NCBI GenBank assembly: GCA_001898965.1
Contig: MKVW01000001.1
Location: 928,317 to 992,316, forward strand
Source: Rhizobiales bacterium 62-17
GTDB taxonomy: Bacteria > Pseudomonadota > Alphaproteobacteria > Rhizobiales > Beijerinckiaceae
Length of the DNA: 64,000 nucleotides
Direction of reading: 5' to 3'
Part shown: one piece after another, positions 54,252-63,417 of the stretch
Layout of the letters: every line of letters begins with the position of its first letter
How positions within the stretch are numbered: position 1 is the first letter of the stretch
The notes under the pieces: generated by a model
Database searches by the model: none
Seen by the model: only the letters and a program-made list of their open reading frames with translations
What the model was told of the DNA's origin: nothing
Position numbers and translations under genes: made by a program

Positions 54252-54554
54252 CCTGCTGTCTGCAACTGTGTCACGAACGATCGGCACGCGCCAAGGCCGC
54301 CGACGGCCGCCCAAACCTGCCCACTTTAAAAGGGGAGCAAATTAGATTCCAGTTGAAACGGGCTGGCCCTGGTCCTGTTGCGGCCTGGGGTCGCGCCTCA
54401 ACCTGTGCAGGTGCCCGGGAACACCCGTAGAAACCGTAATCCACTATTGAAATTTGTCCGGCGCCCTGAAACAACGCAACCGAATTCAGGCAGACGCGAC
54501 CCGCCGCGACACAGCGGATCGAAGGTCGCGCGGAAAAGGGTCGAGGGACACGCC
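54252..54554. other. divergent intergenic region between xdhA and the CoxL-type gene
   Basis: About 300 bases with no supported gene. It must contain both promoters. I see no convincing palindrome, terminator or riboswitch. A TGTCACG motif at 54269-54275 lacks the CGTC element at the distance seen at the ECF41-type promoters. Confidence 0.5.
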
Positions 54555-56912
54555 ATGGTGAAGCATATCGGTGAGCCGGCGCGCCGCAAGGAAGACGAGC
54601 GGCTCATCACCGGCCAGGGGCAATTTGCCGACGATATCACATTCCCCAAATTGGCGCAGGCCTATGTCCTGCGCTCGCCGCACGCTCATGCCGCGATCCG
54701 CAAGATCGATACGGCGGCCGCCCGCGCCATGCCGGGGGTCCTCGCGGTACTCACGGGCGCCGATCTGGTCGAACAAGGTTTAAAACACATTCCGCACGGC
54801 ACCGGCGGGTCGAAAGTTGGCTACGACGTCCCGCTGCGCAACCTCGACGGCTCGGAGCGGTTGATCACCCGCCAGATGCCCTTGCCGGTCGATCGTGCCC
54901 GCTATGCTGGCGAGGCGGTGGCGATGGTGGTCGCCGAGACGCTGCTCGCGGCGCGTGACGCCGCTGAAGCCATCGAGATCGACTGGGATGTCCTGCCGGC
55001 CGTGGTGCGCGGCACGCAGGCGATCGGGACCGATGCGCCGGCGCTGTGGAACGAGGTGCCGGCCAATCTGCCGCTCGACTCCGAGATTGGCGATAAGGCT
55101 GCCACCGACGCGGCCTTCGCCAAGGCGGCGCATAAGGTGTCGTTCAAATCGGCGATCCAACGCGTCACCGGCGTGCATATGGAACCTCGCGCCTGCATCG
55201 GCGAATGGGACGCGAAGGCGAATAAATATACGCTTCATGCCTCGCACGGCATCGGCGTGGTGCAGATGCGGGTAGACGTCGCCCATGCGCTCAATGTCGC
55301 GCCGGAACAGGTTCGTGTCATCGCGCCCGGCGATGTCGGCGGTAATTTCGGCACGCGCAACGCCACCTATCCGGAATTCGTGCTGGTGGCTCATGCGGCG
55401 CGCCTTGTCGGCCGTCCGGTGAAATATGTTGCTGAACGGCAGGATGCGCTGCTGTCGGATTTCCAGGGTCGCGATCTCGATATCGACATGGAACTGGCGC
55501 TCGACGCCAAGGGCAATTTCCTGGCCGTCCGCTCGGTCAATACGGGCAATATCGGCGCGCATACGGCTTCTTTCGTGCCGTTGAACAAAGGCTCGCAATT
55601 GATGACGAGCCTTTACCGGGTGCCGGCAGCCTATGTGCGCGCCCGCGCCGCTCTGAGCAACACGCCCTCGACCATTCCTTACCGCAGCGCCGGTCGGCCG
55701 GAAGCCATGTATGCGGTTGAGCGCATCATCGATCTGGCGGCGCGCCAATGCGGGTTCGACCGGGTGGAACTGCGGCGGCGCAATCTCATTCCGCCGAGCC
55801 AGCAACCTTATCGCAATCCGTTCGGCGTGGTTTATGACAATGGCGACTATCTCGGCGTCATGCGTCGCGCGCTCGAACTGGCGGATTGGAAGGGTTTTGA
55901 GAAGCGCCGGCGTGAGGCACGCAAGCGCGGCCTCTATCGCGGCATCGCGGTCGCCAATTACATCGAGACGACCAGCGGCGCGCCGCGCGAGCGTGCCGAG
56001 GTGACGATCCTCGAAGATGGCACGGTCGATGTCATCATCGGTACCCAGGCTTCGGGCCAGGGTCATGAGACGAGCTTCAGTCAGGTGGCCGCCGATTGGC
56101 TCGGCGTGCCGTTCGAGAAGGTACGCGTGCGTTCCGGTGATACTGATTTCGTGCTGGCGGGCGGTGGCTCGCATTCGGGTCGTTCCATGCGCCACGCCAG
56201 CATCGTCATCGGCGAATCCGTGAAACAGATCGTCGAAAAGGCGCAGCGTGTGGCCGCCATCATGTTCCAGGCGCAAGCCGAGGACATCGAATTTGCCGAT
56301 GGCGCCTGCCGGGTGAAGGGGACGGATCGCACAGTCACCCTGGCCGAGATGACCGCCTTCGCCATCCAGACCACGGCTTTGCCCGAGGATTTACGAGGGC
56401 CGTTGAAAGGGGCGTGCGATCGGGTGACACCAGGCCTTGCCTTTCCCTATGGGGCGGCGGTCTGCGAGCTCGATGTCGACCCGGAGACCGGCTCCCTGAG
56501 CTTCGTGCGCTATACGTCCGTCGATGACGTCGGTGTCGCGGTCAATCCGATGATCCTGCATGGCCAGACCCATGGCGGCATCGCCCAGGGCGTCGGCCAG
56601 GCGCTGATGGAACAATGCTGGTACGATGCCAAGGACGGCCAGAACCTGTCGGCCTCGTTCATGGATTATGCCATGCTGCGCGCCAGCGACCTGCCGAGTT
56701 TCACCACTGATCTCAGTGAGGTCGCGGCCAACAGCCATCCCCATGGCATGCGGCCGGGCGGGGAAGGGGGCACGACGCCGGCGCTGGGCTTGACGATCAA
56801 CGCCATCGTCGATGCCTTGGCCGATCTTGGCGTCGCCCATATCGAAATGCCGGCGACGCCCCATAAAATCTGGCAGGCTATCCAAGCCGCCAAGCAGCGG
56901 CAGGCAAGCTGA
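54555..56912 (+). CDS. CoxL-type molybdenum hydroxylase large subunit (orphan)
   Basis: 785 residues. Xanthine dehydrogenase family, molybdopterin-binding, with HIGEPARRKEDERLITGQGQFADD at the start, GDVGGNFGTRN, PYRSAGRPEAMYAVER (in place of the AYRCSFR loop of true form I CO dehydrogenase) and the catalytic-glutamate segment RPGGEGGTTPALG. It is a form II-like enzyme that hydroxylates an aldehyde or N-heterocycle. The FAD (CoxM) and Fe-S (CoxS) genes normally beside it are missing; it may use distant subunits or those of XdhA. ATG 54555 has GAGGG seven bases upstream. Confidence 0.88.
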   Translation: MVKHIGEPARRKEDERLITGQGQFADDITFPKLAQAYVLRSPHAHAAIRKIDTAAARAMPGVLAVLTGADLVEQGLKHIPHGTGGSKVGYDVPLRNLDGSERLITRQMPLPVDRARYAGEAVAMVVAETLLAARDAAEAIEIDWDVLPAVVRGTQAIGTDAPALWNEVPANLPLDSEIGDKAATDAAFAKAAHKVSFKSAIQRVTGVHMEPRACIGEWDAKANKYTLHASHGIGVVQMRVDVAHALNVAPEQVRVIAPGDVGGNFGTRNATYPEFVLVAHAARLVGRPVKYVAERQDALLSDFQGRDLDIDMELALDAKGNFLAVRSVNTGNIGAHTASFVPLNKGSQLMTSLYRVPAAYVRARAALSNTPSTIPYRSAGRPEAMYAVERIIDLAARQCGFDRVELRRRNLIPPSQQPYRNPFGVVYDNGDYLGVMRRALELADWKGFEKRRREARKRGLYRGIAVANYIETTSGAPRERAEVTILEDGTVDVIIGTQASGQGHETSFSQVAADWLGVPFEKVRVRSGDTDFVLAGGGSHSGRSMRHASIVIGESVKQIVEKAQRVAAIMFQAQAEDIEFADGACRVKGTDRTVTLAEMTAFAIQTTALPEDLRGPLKGACDRVTPGLAFPYGAAVCELDVDPETGSLSFVRYTSVDDVGVAVNPMILHGQTHGGIAQGVGQALMEQCWYDAKDGQNLSASFMDYAMLRASDLPSFTTDLSEVAANSHPHGMRPGGEGGTTPALGLTINAIVDALADLGVAHIEMPATPHKIWQAIQAAKQRQAS

Positions 56913-56920
56913 GAGCCACC

Positions 56921-57271
56921 ATGCGGGTGAAGCGCATCGTCAGCAATATCGCAGTCTCGGACATGGCGGCCGTGCGGTTTTTCTACGAGGCGCTGCTCGG
57001 CCTCGATCCGGCCATGGACCTCGGCTGGATCGCAACGCTGACGTCAGACGAAACGATGCGGACGCAAGTCAGTTTGATGACCGAAGGCGGCTCGGGCACG
57101 CCCGTGCCGGCCTTGTCGATCGAAGTCGATGACGTCGACAAAGCGCATAAGCGCATGCGTGAGGCGGGCGTGACGATCGAATATGGTCCGGTCGATGAAC
57201 CTTGGGGCGTGCGGCGATTCTATGTGCGCGATCCGATGGGCACGCTCATCAACATCCTTGCTCATCGATAG
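56921..57271 (+). CDS. VOC-family protein
   Basis: 116 residues. A single glyoxalase/bleomycin resistance-type domain with IVSNIAVSDMAAVRFFYEALLGLDPAMD at the start and VRRFYVRDPMGTLINILAHR at the end. Family members bind metals or small ligands and may act as isomerases, dioxygenases or resistance proteins. It begins nine bases after the CoxL-type gene and is likely co-transcribed. Confidence 0.85.
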   Translation: MRVKRIVSNIAVSDMAAVRFFYEALLGLDPAMDLGWIATLTSDETMRTQVSLMTEGGSGTPVPALSIEVDDVDKAHKRMREAGVTIEYGPVDEPWGVRRFYVRDPMGTLINILAHR

Positions 57272-57280
57272 CGTCTCGGT

Positions 57281-57311
57281 ACGATGATTTTTCATCGTGC
57301 AGAAAATCATC
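57281..57311 (+). terminator. hairpins after the VOC gene
   Basis: ACGATGA and TCATCGT pair around TTTT (57281-57298); an alternative 9-bp pairing joins GATGATTTT (57283-57291) with AAAATCATC (57303-57311). The two are mutually exclusive. No T-tract follows either, so termination is uncertain. Confidence 0.35.
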
Positions 57312-57376
57312 TGCACTGTTGAACCATGACGAGCATCAGCGTAAGACCCCGCGATTGATTCTTGATTGAGGGGCCG

Positions 57377-57754
57377 ATGTCGCGGATTAAGGTAAGCGTG
57401 CGCAAGTCGAAGAAGCACGGTCGTGGACTTTTCGCAGACGAACTCATTCCAAAGGGCACCGTCGTTATCCATTACGCAGGTCAGAAGATTTCCAAGAAGG
57501 AAGGCGCCCGCCGCGCCCGCTTCTACGATTCGATCGGCTACTGCCCGCTTTTTAATTTCAATGAAAGATACGACATCGACGCGCTGGTCGGTGGCAACGA
57601 GTCGATCTACATCAATCACTCGAAACGCCCCAACATGGCCGCCTATGCCTGCCGCTCGAAGATCTCGTTCGAGACGCTGCGCGATGTCGCGCCTGGCGAA
57701 GAGCTGCTCTTCGACTATGGCTTCACGCCTGAAAGACCAAAGAAATTTACTTAA
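57377..57754 (+). CDS. free-standing SET-domain protein
   Basis: 125 residues, nearly all SET domain. The SET motifs are in order: HGRGLFADELIPKGT (15-26), YINHS (78-82) and EELLFDYGF (108-116), followed by a short basic tail. SET domains use S-adenosylmethionine to methylate lysines. Small single-domain SET proteins are found in scattered bacteria and their targets are mostly unknown. The start is ATG 57377 with GAGG upstream. It has no obvious functional link to its neighbours; the lysine-rich LigB tail 16 kb away is one possible target, but this is only a guess. Confidence 0.85.
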   Translation: MSRIKVSVRKSKKHGRGLFADELIPKGTVVIHYAGQKISKKEGARRARFYDSIGYCPLFNFNERYDIDALVGGNESIYINHSKRPNMAAYACRSKISFETLRDVAPGEELLFDYGFTPERPKKFT

Positions 57755-57817
57755 TCCATATTGAGCATCGCCGCGATCCTGCCTATGGGTAGGATAAGCG
57801 ATGAACGAGACGGAGCC

Positions 57818-58300
57818 ATGGTGCGACGCGAGGACACAGAATCTGATCGCGTCGGCGACCTTGCGGCCGGCGACTTTGAACTGTTCCGGCACCTGCCGCA
57901 TCTGCTGCGCCGCGCTCATTTCGAGGCGGAAGCGCTCTTTCCCTTGGTCTATGGCGAAGAAGTCACGTCACGCCAATTGGCGCTGCTGACGGCCGTCGGC
58001 CAGCGCCCCGGCCTCTCGCAGAGTGCTGTCGCCCAGCAGATCGGCATCGATCTCAACACTTGTAGCGATCTCGTCGCACGCCTCGTCGCCAAGAAGCTGC
58101 TGCGCCGCGAGCGCTCGCAGATCGACGGACGTACCTATGCGCTGCATCTGGCCCCTAAGGGCGGGCGGGCGTTCGAGGAAGGTATCGAGAAGGCGGCAGC
58201 CTATCGCGAATCCGTCTCGCGGCGCCTGACGCCGGCCGAGCATGAGCGGCTTGTCGTGCTGCTGCGCCGCCTTCTTGGGCTTGAAAGTTCGAAACTTTAG
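57818..58300 (+). CDS. MarR-family transcriptional regulator
   Basis: About 160 residues. Winged-helix regulator with RQLALLTAVGQRPGLSQSAVAQQIGIDLNTCSDLVARLVAKKLLRRERSQIDGRTYALHLAPKG, the classic MarR DNA-binding helix and wing. The start is uncertain (ATG 57818 preferred; ATG 57785 and TTG 57761 are alternatives). Such regulators respond to phenolic or aromatic ligands. A perfect inverted repeat lies downstream, just before the next gene, and the protein probably binds it to control the catabolic cluster. Confidence 0.87.
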   Translation: MVRREDTESDRVGDLAAGDFELFRHLPHLLRRAHFEAEALFPLVYGEEVTSRQLALLTAVGQRPGLSQSAVAQQIGIDLNTCSDLVARLVAKKLLRRERSQIDGRTYALHLAPKGGRAFEEGIEKAAAYRESVSRRLTPAEHERLVVLLRRLLGLESSKL

Positions 58301-58365
58301 GCAGCGTCTGCCACACATTCCAGCAATCCGTCGATTGACAGCGATCCGGGCTTTTGCCAGATTAA

Positions 58366-58381
58366 ACTACGAATACGTAGT
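58366..58381. promoter_or_regulatory. MarR-type operator candidate
   Basis: ACTACG and CGTAGT flank AATA, a perfect 6+6 inverted repeat with a 4-base centre. It lies between the MarR gene and the RidA/CnbZ-like gene, overlapping likely promoter elements (TTGACA at 58335-58340 and TTGCCA at 58354-58359 lie upstream). Confidence 0.55.
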
Positions 58382-58425
58382 AATTTGTCGGGCAGCGACG
58401 AGAAGGCGGAGAGGGGTGGCGAGCG

Positions 58426-59178
58426 ATGAGCGGTTTGGTGGCGTTTGATCCTGGCAATTACCGTTATCTGCCCGGCGGCTTCCAGTATTCCGCCGCCGTC
58501 ATCGCCAATCCCGGTTGGGAGATCGAGCGCGCCCGTTTCGCCAGGCCGGTGCCTTTAGCGGAGGGCTTCGCCCGCATCGAAGCGCATCTCGCCTCGGTTG
58601 GCCGTCCGCCGACGGCACTCTGCGCTTGCGAATTGCGCTCGCCCGAGCCTTTGGTCGAGGCCGCCTTCGTCGCCTTTAATCGCGGTTACGTGCAGCCGCT
58701 CGAACGCTGGGGGCTTTATCGCGACGAGGCCAATCCGGTGGCGCGCTGCAATCTCTGCCCTGAGTTGGGCGGGCTTACCGGGCCGAGTTTCTACGCGTTC
58801 AGTTACACGGTGCCATCGGCATCGAAGGCCGCGAGCTTCATCACTTCGGGGGCCGCCGAATGTCCGGACCGGCCGAACTATCGCGACAGCATCACCCGGC
58901 TTGGCGAGACCTCGCCCGATGCGTTGCGCGACAAGCTGCGTTTCGCGCTCGGCGATCTCGAAGCGCGCTTCGCGCCGATGGGCGTATCCTGGGCCGATGT
59001 GCTCAACGTCAGCCTCTACACGGTGCATGATCTGCATCATGCGATGGCCGAGGAGTTCGGCCGCCGCGGCGCTTTGGCCGGTGGGCTAAACTGGCATTTC
59101 GTGCGCCCGCCCGTTCAAGACATCGAGATTGAAGTGGATGCGCGCGCCGTGCGCCGCGAGGTGGTGCTGGCGTCGTAA
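58426..59178 (+). CDS. RidA-like protein resembling 2-aminomuconate deaminase CnbZ
   Basis: 250 residues. The second half has a RidA/YjgF-like strand and helix pattern (GVSWADVLNVSLYTVHDLHHAMAEEF), and the first half a less clear fold with several cysteines (LCACELRSPEP, NLCPELGG). The whole recalls CnbZ, the 2-amino-5-chloromuconate deaminase of chloronitrobenzene breakdown, but the identification rests on general similarity. It would deaminate an enamine or aminomuconate-type ring-cleavage product. First gene after the putative MarR operator and preceded by a GGAGAGGGG ribosome site. Confidence 0.7.
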   Translation: MSGLVAFDPGNYRYLPGGFQYSAAVIANPGWEIERARFARPVPLAEGFARIEAHLASVGRPPTALCACELRSPEPLVEAAFVAFNRGYVQPLERWGLYRDEANPVARCNLCPELGGLTGPSFYAFSYTVPSASKAASFITSGAAECPDRPNYRDSITRLGETSPDALRDKLRFALGDLEARFAPMGVSWADVLNVSLYTVHDLHHAMAEEFGRRGALAGGLNWHFVRPPVQDIEIEVDARAVRREVVLAS

Positions 59179-59234
59179 CGCCGGCCACCTATCACAGAGC
59201 CATTTTATCGCCCTCACGACGAAAGGGGATATGC

Positions 59235-60215
59235 ATGCCAAGTTCCATCAAGATACGCATGGCTGGCCTAGTTGCCGGTTTCTTTCTTGCCGCGGGGCCG
59301 GTCGCCGCTCAGGCGCCATCCTTCTCCTCAAGCCCCATCCGCCTGCTGGTCGGCTTTCCGGCCGGCGGCACCATCGATGTGGTTGCACGGCTCCTGGCCG
59401 AACAGATGCGCGGCGATCTCGGCACGCAGATCGTCGTCGAAAACATGACCGGCGCTGGTGGTCAGATCGCGGCGCAGGCGCTGAAGCGCTCGGCGCCCGA
59501 TGGTCACACGCTGATGGTGGCGCCCGATCACACCATGGTGGTGATACCTCTCACCATGATCAATCCCGGCTTCGATCCGCTGGTGGATTTTGCCGCCGTC
59601 GGTCAGATCGCCGATTATTCCGGTGCCATGGCCGTGGGCGCCGGCAGCGATGTCAAAGACCTCGACGGCTTTCTCAAGAAGATCCAGGCTGATCCGAAAC
59701 TCGGCAGCGTCGGCATCGCGGCGGCCGGCAGCAAGCCGCAATTCGCTCTGCTGGCGATCTCGCGCGAAAAGAAAGTGTCGCTCAATCCGGTGCCCTATCG
59801 CGGCTCCGTGCCGATGGTGCAGGATCTCGTCGGCGGCCATCTGCCGTCAGGTATCACGGCGCTCGGCGACTTCCTCGAACAGCATGCCGGTGGTCAGCTC
59901 CGCATCATCGCCGTTACCGACGAGAAGCGCGTGCCGCAACTGCCCAATGTGCCGACGGCGGTGGAGCAGGGCTATCCGATGAAGCTGAATTTCTGGCTTG
60001 GCATGTTCGCCCCCGCCAAAACGCCGGATGCGCAGATGGCCGCTCTGTCGGCATCCATGCTGAAAGCCCTGGCGCAGCCAGCCGTGACCGAACGCATGAG
60101 GGCGCTCGCCTTCGAGCCGCGTCCCAAGCCGCCGGCCGGCATGACCGAGGAAATCACAGCCGACATGAAATATTGGGGGCCTCTGGTCGAGGCCTCCGGC
60201 TGGGTCAAGCAGTAG
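59235..60215 (+). CDS. Bug/TctC-type tricarboxylate transporter binding protein
   Basis: 326 residues. Signal peptide (MAGLVAGFFLAAGPVAAQA) followed by IRLLVGFPAGGTIDVVARLLAEQM, the ENMTGAGGQIAAQALKRSAPDGHTL stretch and VEQGYPMKLNFWLGMFAPAKTP. It binds a carboxylate in the periplasm. It starts 56 bases after the CnbZ-like gene, so it likely belongs to the MarR-regulated set and delivers the catabolic substrate. No TctAB is in the window. Confidence 0.88.
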   Translation: MPSSIKIRMAGLVAGFFLAAGPVAAQAPSFSSSPIRLLVGFPAGGTIDVVARLLAEQMRGDLGTQIVVENMTGAGGQIAAQALKRSAPDGHTLMVAPDHTMVVIPLTMINPGFDPLVDFAAVGQIADYSGAMAVGAGSDVKDLDGFLKKIQADPKLGSVGIAAAGSKPQFALLAISREKKVSLNPVPYRGSVPMVQDLVGGHLPSGITALGDFLEQHAGGQLRIIAVTDEKRVPQLPNVPTAVEQGYPMKLNFWLGMFAPAKTPDAQMAALSASMLKALAQPAVTERMRALAFEPRPKPPAGMTEEITADMKYWGPLVEASGWVKQ

Positions 60216-60229
60216 GGCTGAATCTTTGG

Positions 60230-60364
60230 TGTCATACCCGACACCCGCATAGCGGGTGAGCGGGTATCCAGAGCAAGCGGTAGAATGCTGCTCGTCGCAA
60301 TCATGCAACGCTTTACCACTCGCTCTGGATTCCCGCTCGCAGCTTCGCTGCGTCGGGAATGACA
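60230..60364. repeat. imperfect long palindromic repeat element
   Basis: A 135-base element. Its left arm (TGTCATACCCGAC ... GCGGGTATCCAGAGC) is roughly the reverse complement of its right arm (GCTCTGGATTCCCGC ... GTCGGGAATGACA), with inner hairpins (ACCCGCATAGCGGGT on the left, CGCAGCTTCGCTGCG on the right). It fills the gap between the convergent Bug-type and monooxygenase genes. It looks like the dispersed palindromic repeats found in many Hyphomicrobiales genomes and may also stop transcription. Confidence 0.7.
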
Positions 60365-60371
60365 GAAGCCG

Positions 60372-61958
60372 TCAGCTCTTGCCGACCACCTTACGCAGTA
60401 CAGCCTCGGCACTGGCCGGCGCTTCGTTCGCCGTCCAGACCACATATTGGTCGGGCCGCACCAGCACGAGCTTGCTTTCATACTCCTGCCGTCCATCCGC
60501 GTAAGTGTCGCGAATGACCTTGAAGGGGATGTCGAGCGCTTTGGCGGCGGTTTCGAAGGCCGTGACGGTTTTGTCGTCGACATCGAAGGCCAGCAGAGTG
60601 AAGCCGTCGTGGAGTTCTTCGTAAACGTCGCGACCGTTGCTGAGCGGTTGCGGCGTCAGGTGGTGTCCGGGGCGGGCTTTCAGCATATGCGCGCCATGGG
60701 CGCTGCACTTTCCCCCGGGCGGTCCGAAGATGATCGACGAGCCTTCGAAGTTCGGCTCATAGCGGGCGGCCATGCGGCCGTCCTCGACTTCCTTCTGCTT
60801 CCAGGCAGCTTCGAACGCGTCGCGATCGATTGCCGGATCGTAGGTGTGCAGGAACTTGCCTTCGGCCTCGATGCGCGAGGCGATGAAATCCTCGCCGGTC
60901 TCCTTGAACACTGGGCGCCGTTCCTCGCTATAGGACGGCACGAGGCCCGCACCGCCCCAGCCGGCGAGTGCGCCCCACAGTTTCCAACCGAGATTGCGGG
61001 CGTCTTCCAGGCCGTTGTTGAGCCCGAAGCCGCCATAGGGCGGGTGGCTGTGCGCGGCGTCGCCGGCAATCAGCACACGGCCGACCTGATATTTGTCGGC
61101 AACAGCCACGCGCAGGTCCCAGAAGCCGAGATGATCGAATTCGGCTTTGAACTTGAAGCCGGTGGCCTTTTCCAACACGCCCTGGAAATCGAAATCCTTC
61201 CGTTCCGCCGCTTCGGCCGGCACCGGCGAATGGAAGAAGAAGCCATTGCCGACATCGATCCGGCCGAAGAATTGCCAATAGCCGTTTAAGGCCGGATCCA
61301 TGACGCGGTAGGTCGAGCGTTCCGGAAAGCGTTTCAGCCGCTCGTGCAATTCCGGCGATCTGAACACGGCCAGCATCATCACCTGGTCGAAATCGGTGCC
61401 GCCGCGTTCGATGCCGACCTGGGCACGGATCGTCGAATGAGCGCCGTCGCAGCCGACGAGATAGTCGGCCTCGATCGTCTCCTGGGCACCATTTTCGTCG
61501 GTGATGTCGAGGCGAACGCTTTTCTCATCCTGTTCCAGCTTGCCGGCGGTCCAGCCGAAGCGCTGTTCGACAGCGGGAACGGTGGCGAGCTTGCTGCGCA
61601 ACACGTCCTCGGTTTGATATTGCGGCAACCGTTCGTTGTCCTGGAAGAAATAACGCCGCACGGTCTCGCGGCCTTCGTGGGCATGCCAATATTCGCTCGT
61701 CAGGCTGCGATAGGCATTGACGTTGCCGATCGGATAGCCCGGCGGCATGACGCGCGCGGCGCGCAATTGATCGACGATGCCCCAGAAGTAAAAATGTTCG
61801 AGGGTGCGCTGGGTCAGGTTCTGTCCGCGCGGAATGCGATGATGGCGGGTGCGCCGCTCGATGAGCACGCATTTGATGCCACGCAGCCCGAGATCGAGCG
61901 CCAATCCCAGGCCAACCGGGCCGCCGCCAACGATAGCCACTTGAAATCGCTTGTTCAT
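60372..61958 (-). CDS. FAD-dependent aromatic monooxygenase
   Basis: 528 residues from ATG 61958 (GTG 61964 is an alternative). A flavoprotein hydroxylase of the phenol hydroxylase/PheA-TfdB-MhpA type with [20 protein letters not shown], the DGAHSTIR motif, the [37 protein letters not shown] region and a thioredoxin-like C-terminal domain. It adds one oxygen to an aromatic or N-heteroaromatic ring. It lies downstream of the amidohydrolase and a second monooxygenase on the minus strand and probably forms an operon with them. Confidence 0.9.
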   Translation of the reverse strand: MNKRFQVAIVGGGPVGLGLALDLGLRGIKCVLIERRTRHHRIPRGQNLTQRTLEHFYFWGIVDQLRAARVMPPGYPIGNVNAYRSLTSEYWHAHEGRETVRRYFFQDNERLPQYQTEDVLRSKLATVPAVEQRFGWTAGKLEQDEKSVRLDITDENGAQETIEADYLVGCDGAHSTIRAQVGIERGGTDFDQVMMLAVFRSPELHERLKRFPERSTYRVMDPALNGYWQFFGRIDVGNGFFFHSPVPAEAAERKDFDFQGVLEKATGFKFKAEFDHLGFWDLRVAVADKYQVGRVLIAGDAAHSHPPYGGFGLNNGLEDARNLGWKLWGALAGWGGAGLVPSYSEERRPVFKETGEDFIASRIEAEGKFLHTYDPAIDRDAFEAAWKQKEVEDGRMAARYEPNFEGSSIIFGPPGGKCSAHGAHMLKARPGHHLTPQPLSNGRDVYEELHDGFTLLAFDVDDKTVTAFETAAKALDIPFKVIRDTYADGRQEYESKLVLVRPDQYVVWTANEAPASAEAVLRKVVGKS

Positions 61959-62056
61959 TTCCACCCCGCGCCTTGTTTTTTGTGTTCGGCGGGAAGGTTT
62001 TAGCGTCTCTGCGTCGCAAGGGCGAGAGCTCAGCCATTGCTTTTATTGGAAGGGGC

Positions 62057-63415
62057 CTAGTGAGGGTGTGGATGGGCGTGCGGCGGTTCGCCCAGCACAT
62101 AGGCCTGCGAGGCGAGCGCGCGCTGCCGCAGCTTGTCGAGGTCGACATGCAGCATGTGGCCGTAGCGCTTCACCGCCTGTCCGGCGACGAGAACCGTGTC
62201 GACATTGCCCGGATGGGCGGCCAGCACCACGGCGGCGATGGCATCGGAAACCGGCGTGAGATTGAGGTCGTCGGTGCGGATCATGACGATGTCGGCCTGC
62301 TTGCCAGGTGTCAGCGAGCCGACCTTATGGCCGAGCCCATTGGCTTGCGCACCTGCCATGGTGGCGAAGGACAGCACGTCGCGCAGTGACAGAGCCGGGG
62401 GATGGGTAAGGCGCGAGTGCTGGCCGCCGACCCAGGAGCGATAATAGGCGAAGGCATGGCGCATCTGGGTGAACATGTCGCCGGAGCATTTCGTCTCCGT
62501 GTCGCCACTCAGGCTCGGCCGGATGCCGGCGGCGAGCAGGCGGTCGAAGGGAATGTCCCCGATACCTTGCGCATTCATCTCGCAATGGACGCCCAGCGAG
62601 GCGCTGATCCCCGCGTCAGCCATCATCTTGATTTCGTCGTCGCCGCAGAAGCAGCAGTGAACGAATGTGAGATCGTCGTCGAGCACGCCGGCAGCCTGCA
62701 TCTGCGCGATGGCGCGCACGCTGCCGTTACGGGCATAGGCGCCCATGTGAATGGTCGAGCGGATGTCGAGTTCGCGCGCCAGGCGCAAATCCTCGATCCA
62801 GACGTCGCGCTGCGCCATTTCCGGTCCACGCGCGGCCATGGCGAGCGTCAGAAGCTGGTCGTCGGAGGCGAAATATTGCTGCCGCAGTCGGCGAATGTCC
62901 TGCGGATGCGATCGCTGGCTGTCGAACATCCACGAGTCACCCTCGATCAACGGCCAGCCATGGCCGAAGACGCCGCGAATGCCGGCATCGCGCAGGCCGA
63001 AGATGGCGGCGTCGGAATGCTCGGGGGTGTTCTGTACATGCGACCAGTCGAGCATGGTGGTGATGCCGCTCTCCAGCGCCGCCACGGCGCCGAGCAGCGT
63101 GCCGATATAGACATCCTCGGGCCGATAGGCGGCGCCTTTGGCGCCGAGCATTTCGCGGAAATAGATCAGCGGATCGATTTCCGCATAGCGATGACGCACG
63201 CAGGTCTGCCAGGTATGGCGATGGGTATCGACGAAGCCTGGAAGGACGATCATGCCGCTGGCATCGATACGCTCGGCTTGCGGTGCCTCAATGCGTGGGG
63301 CTACGGCGGCGATGCGCTGCCCCTCAATGAGAACGTCGCCCTGACGCAGGTCGCCGATCGACGGATCCATGCTGATGATCCAGCCGCCGCTCAGGAGAAT
63401 GGGTCGTTGCTCCAT
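62057..63415 (-). CDS. amidohydrolase family protein (AtzA/TrzN/SsnA-like)
   Basis: 452 residues. Metal-dependent hydrolase with the DTHRHTW motif (H65, H67), H223 (STIHMGAY), H253 (VHCCF) and D305 (SGDTET), as in AtzA/TrzN, guanine deaminase and 8-oxoguanine deaminase relatives. It would remove an amino group or other substituent from a heterocycle. The C-terminus is a short His-rich tail (PPHAHPHPH) that may bind metal. The start codon is immediately next to the stop codon of the upstream monooxygenase, so the two are translationally linked. Confidence 0.87.
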   Translation of the reverse strand: MEQRPILLSGGWIISMDPSIGDLRQGDVLIEGQRIAAVAPRIEAPQAERIDASGMIVLPGFVDTHRHTWQTCVRHRYAEIDPLIYFREMLGAKGAAYRPEDVYIGTLLGAVAALESGITTMLDWSHVQNTPEHSDAAIFGLRDAGIRGVFGHGWPLIEGDSWMFDSQRSHPQDIRRLRQQYFASDDQLLTLAMAARGPEMAQRDVWIEDLRLARELDIRSTIHMGAYARNGSVRAIAQMQAAGVLDDDLTFVHCCFCGDDEIKMMADAGISASLGVHCEMNAQGIGDIPFDRLLAAGIRPSLSGDTETKCSGDMFTQMRHAFAYYRSWVGGQHSRLTHPPALSLRDVLSFATMAGAQANGLGHKVGSLTPGKQADIVMIRTDDLNLTPVSDAIAAVVLAAHPGNVDTVLVAGQAVKRYGHMLHVDLDKLRQRALASQAYVLGEPPHAHPHPH

Positions 63416-63417
63416 GC

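Noticed and set aside
54269-54292. TGTCACG motif in the xdhA–CoxL gap as an ECF41 target
   Set aside because: No CGTC element occurs at the distance seen in the two promoters at 14.4-14.5 kb.
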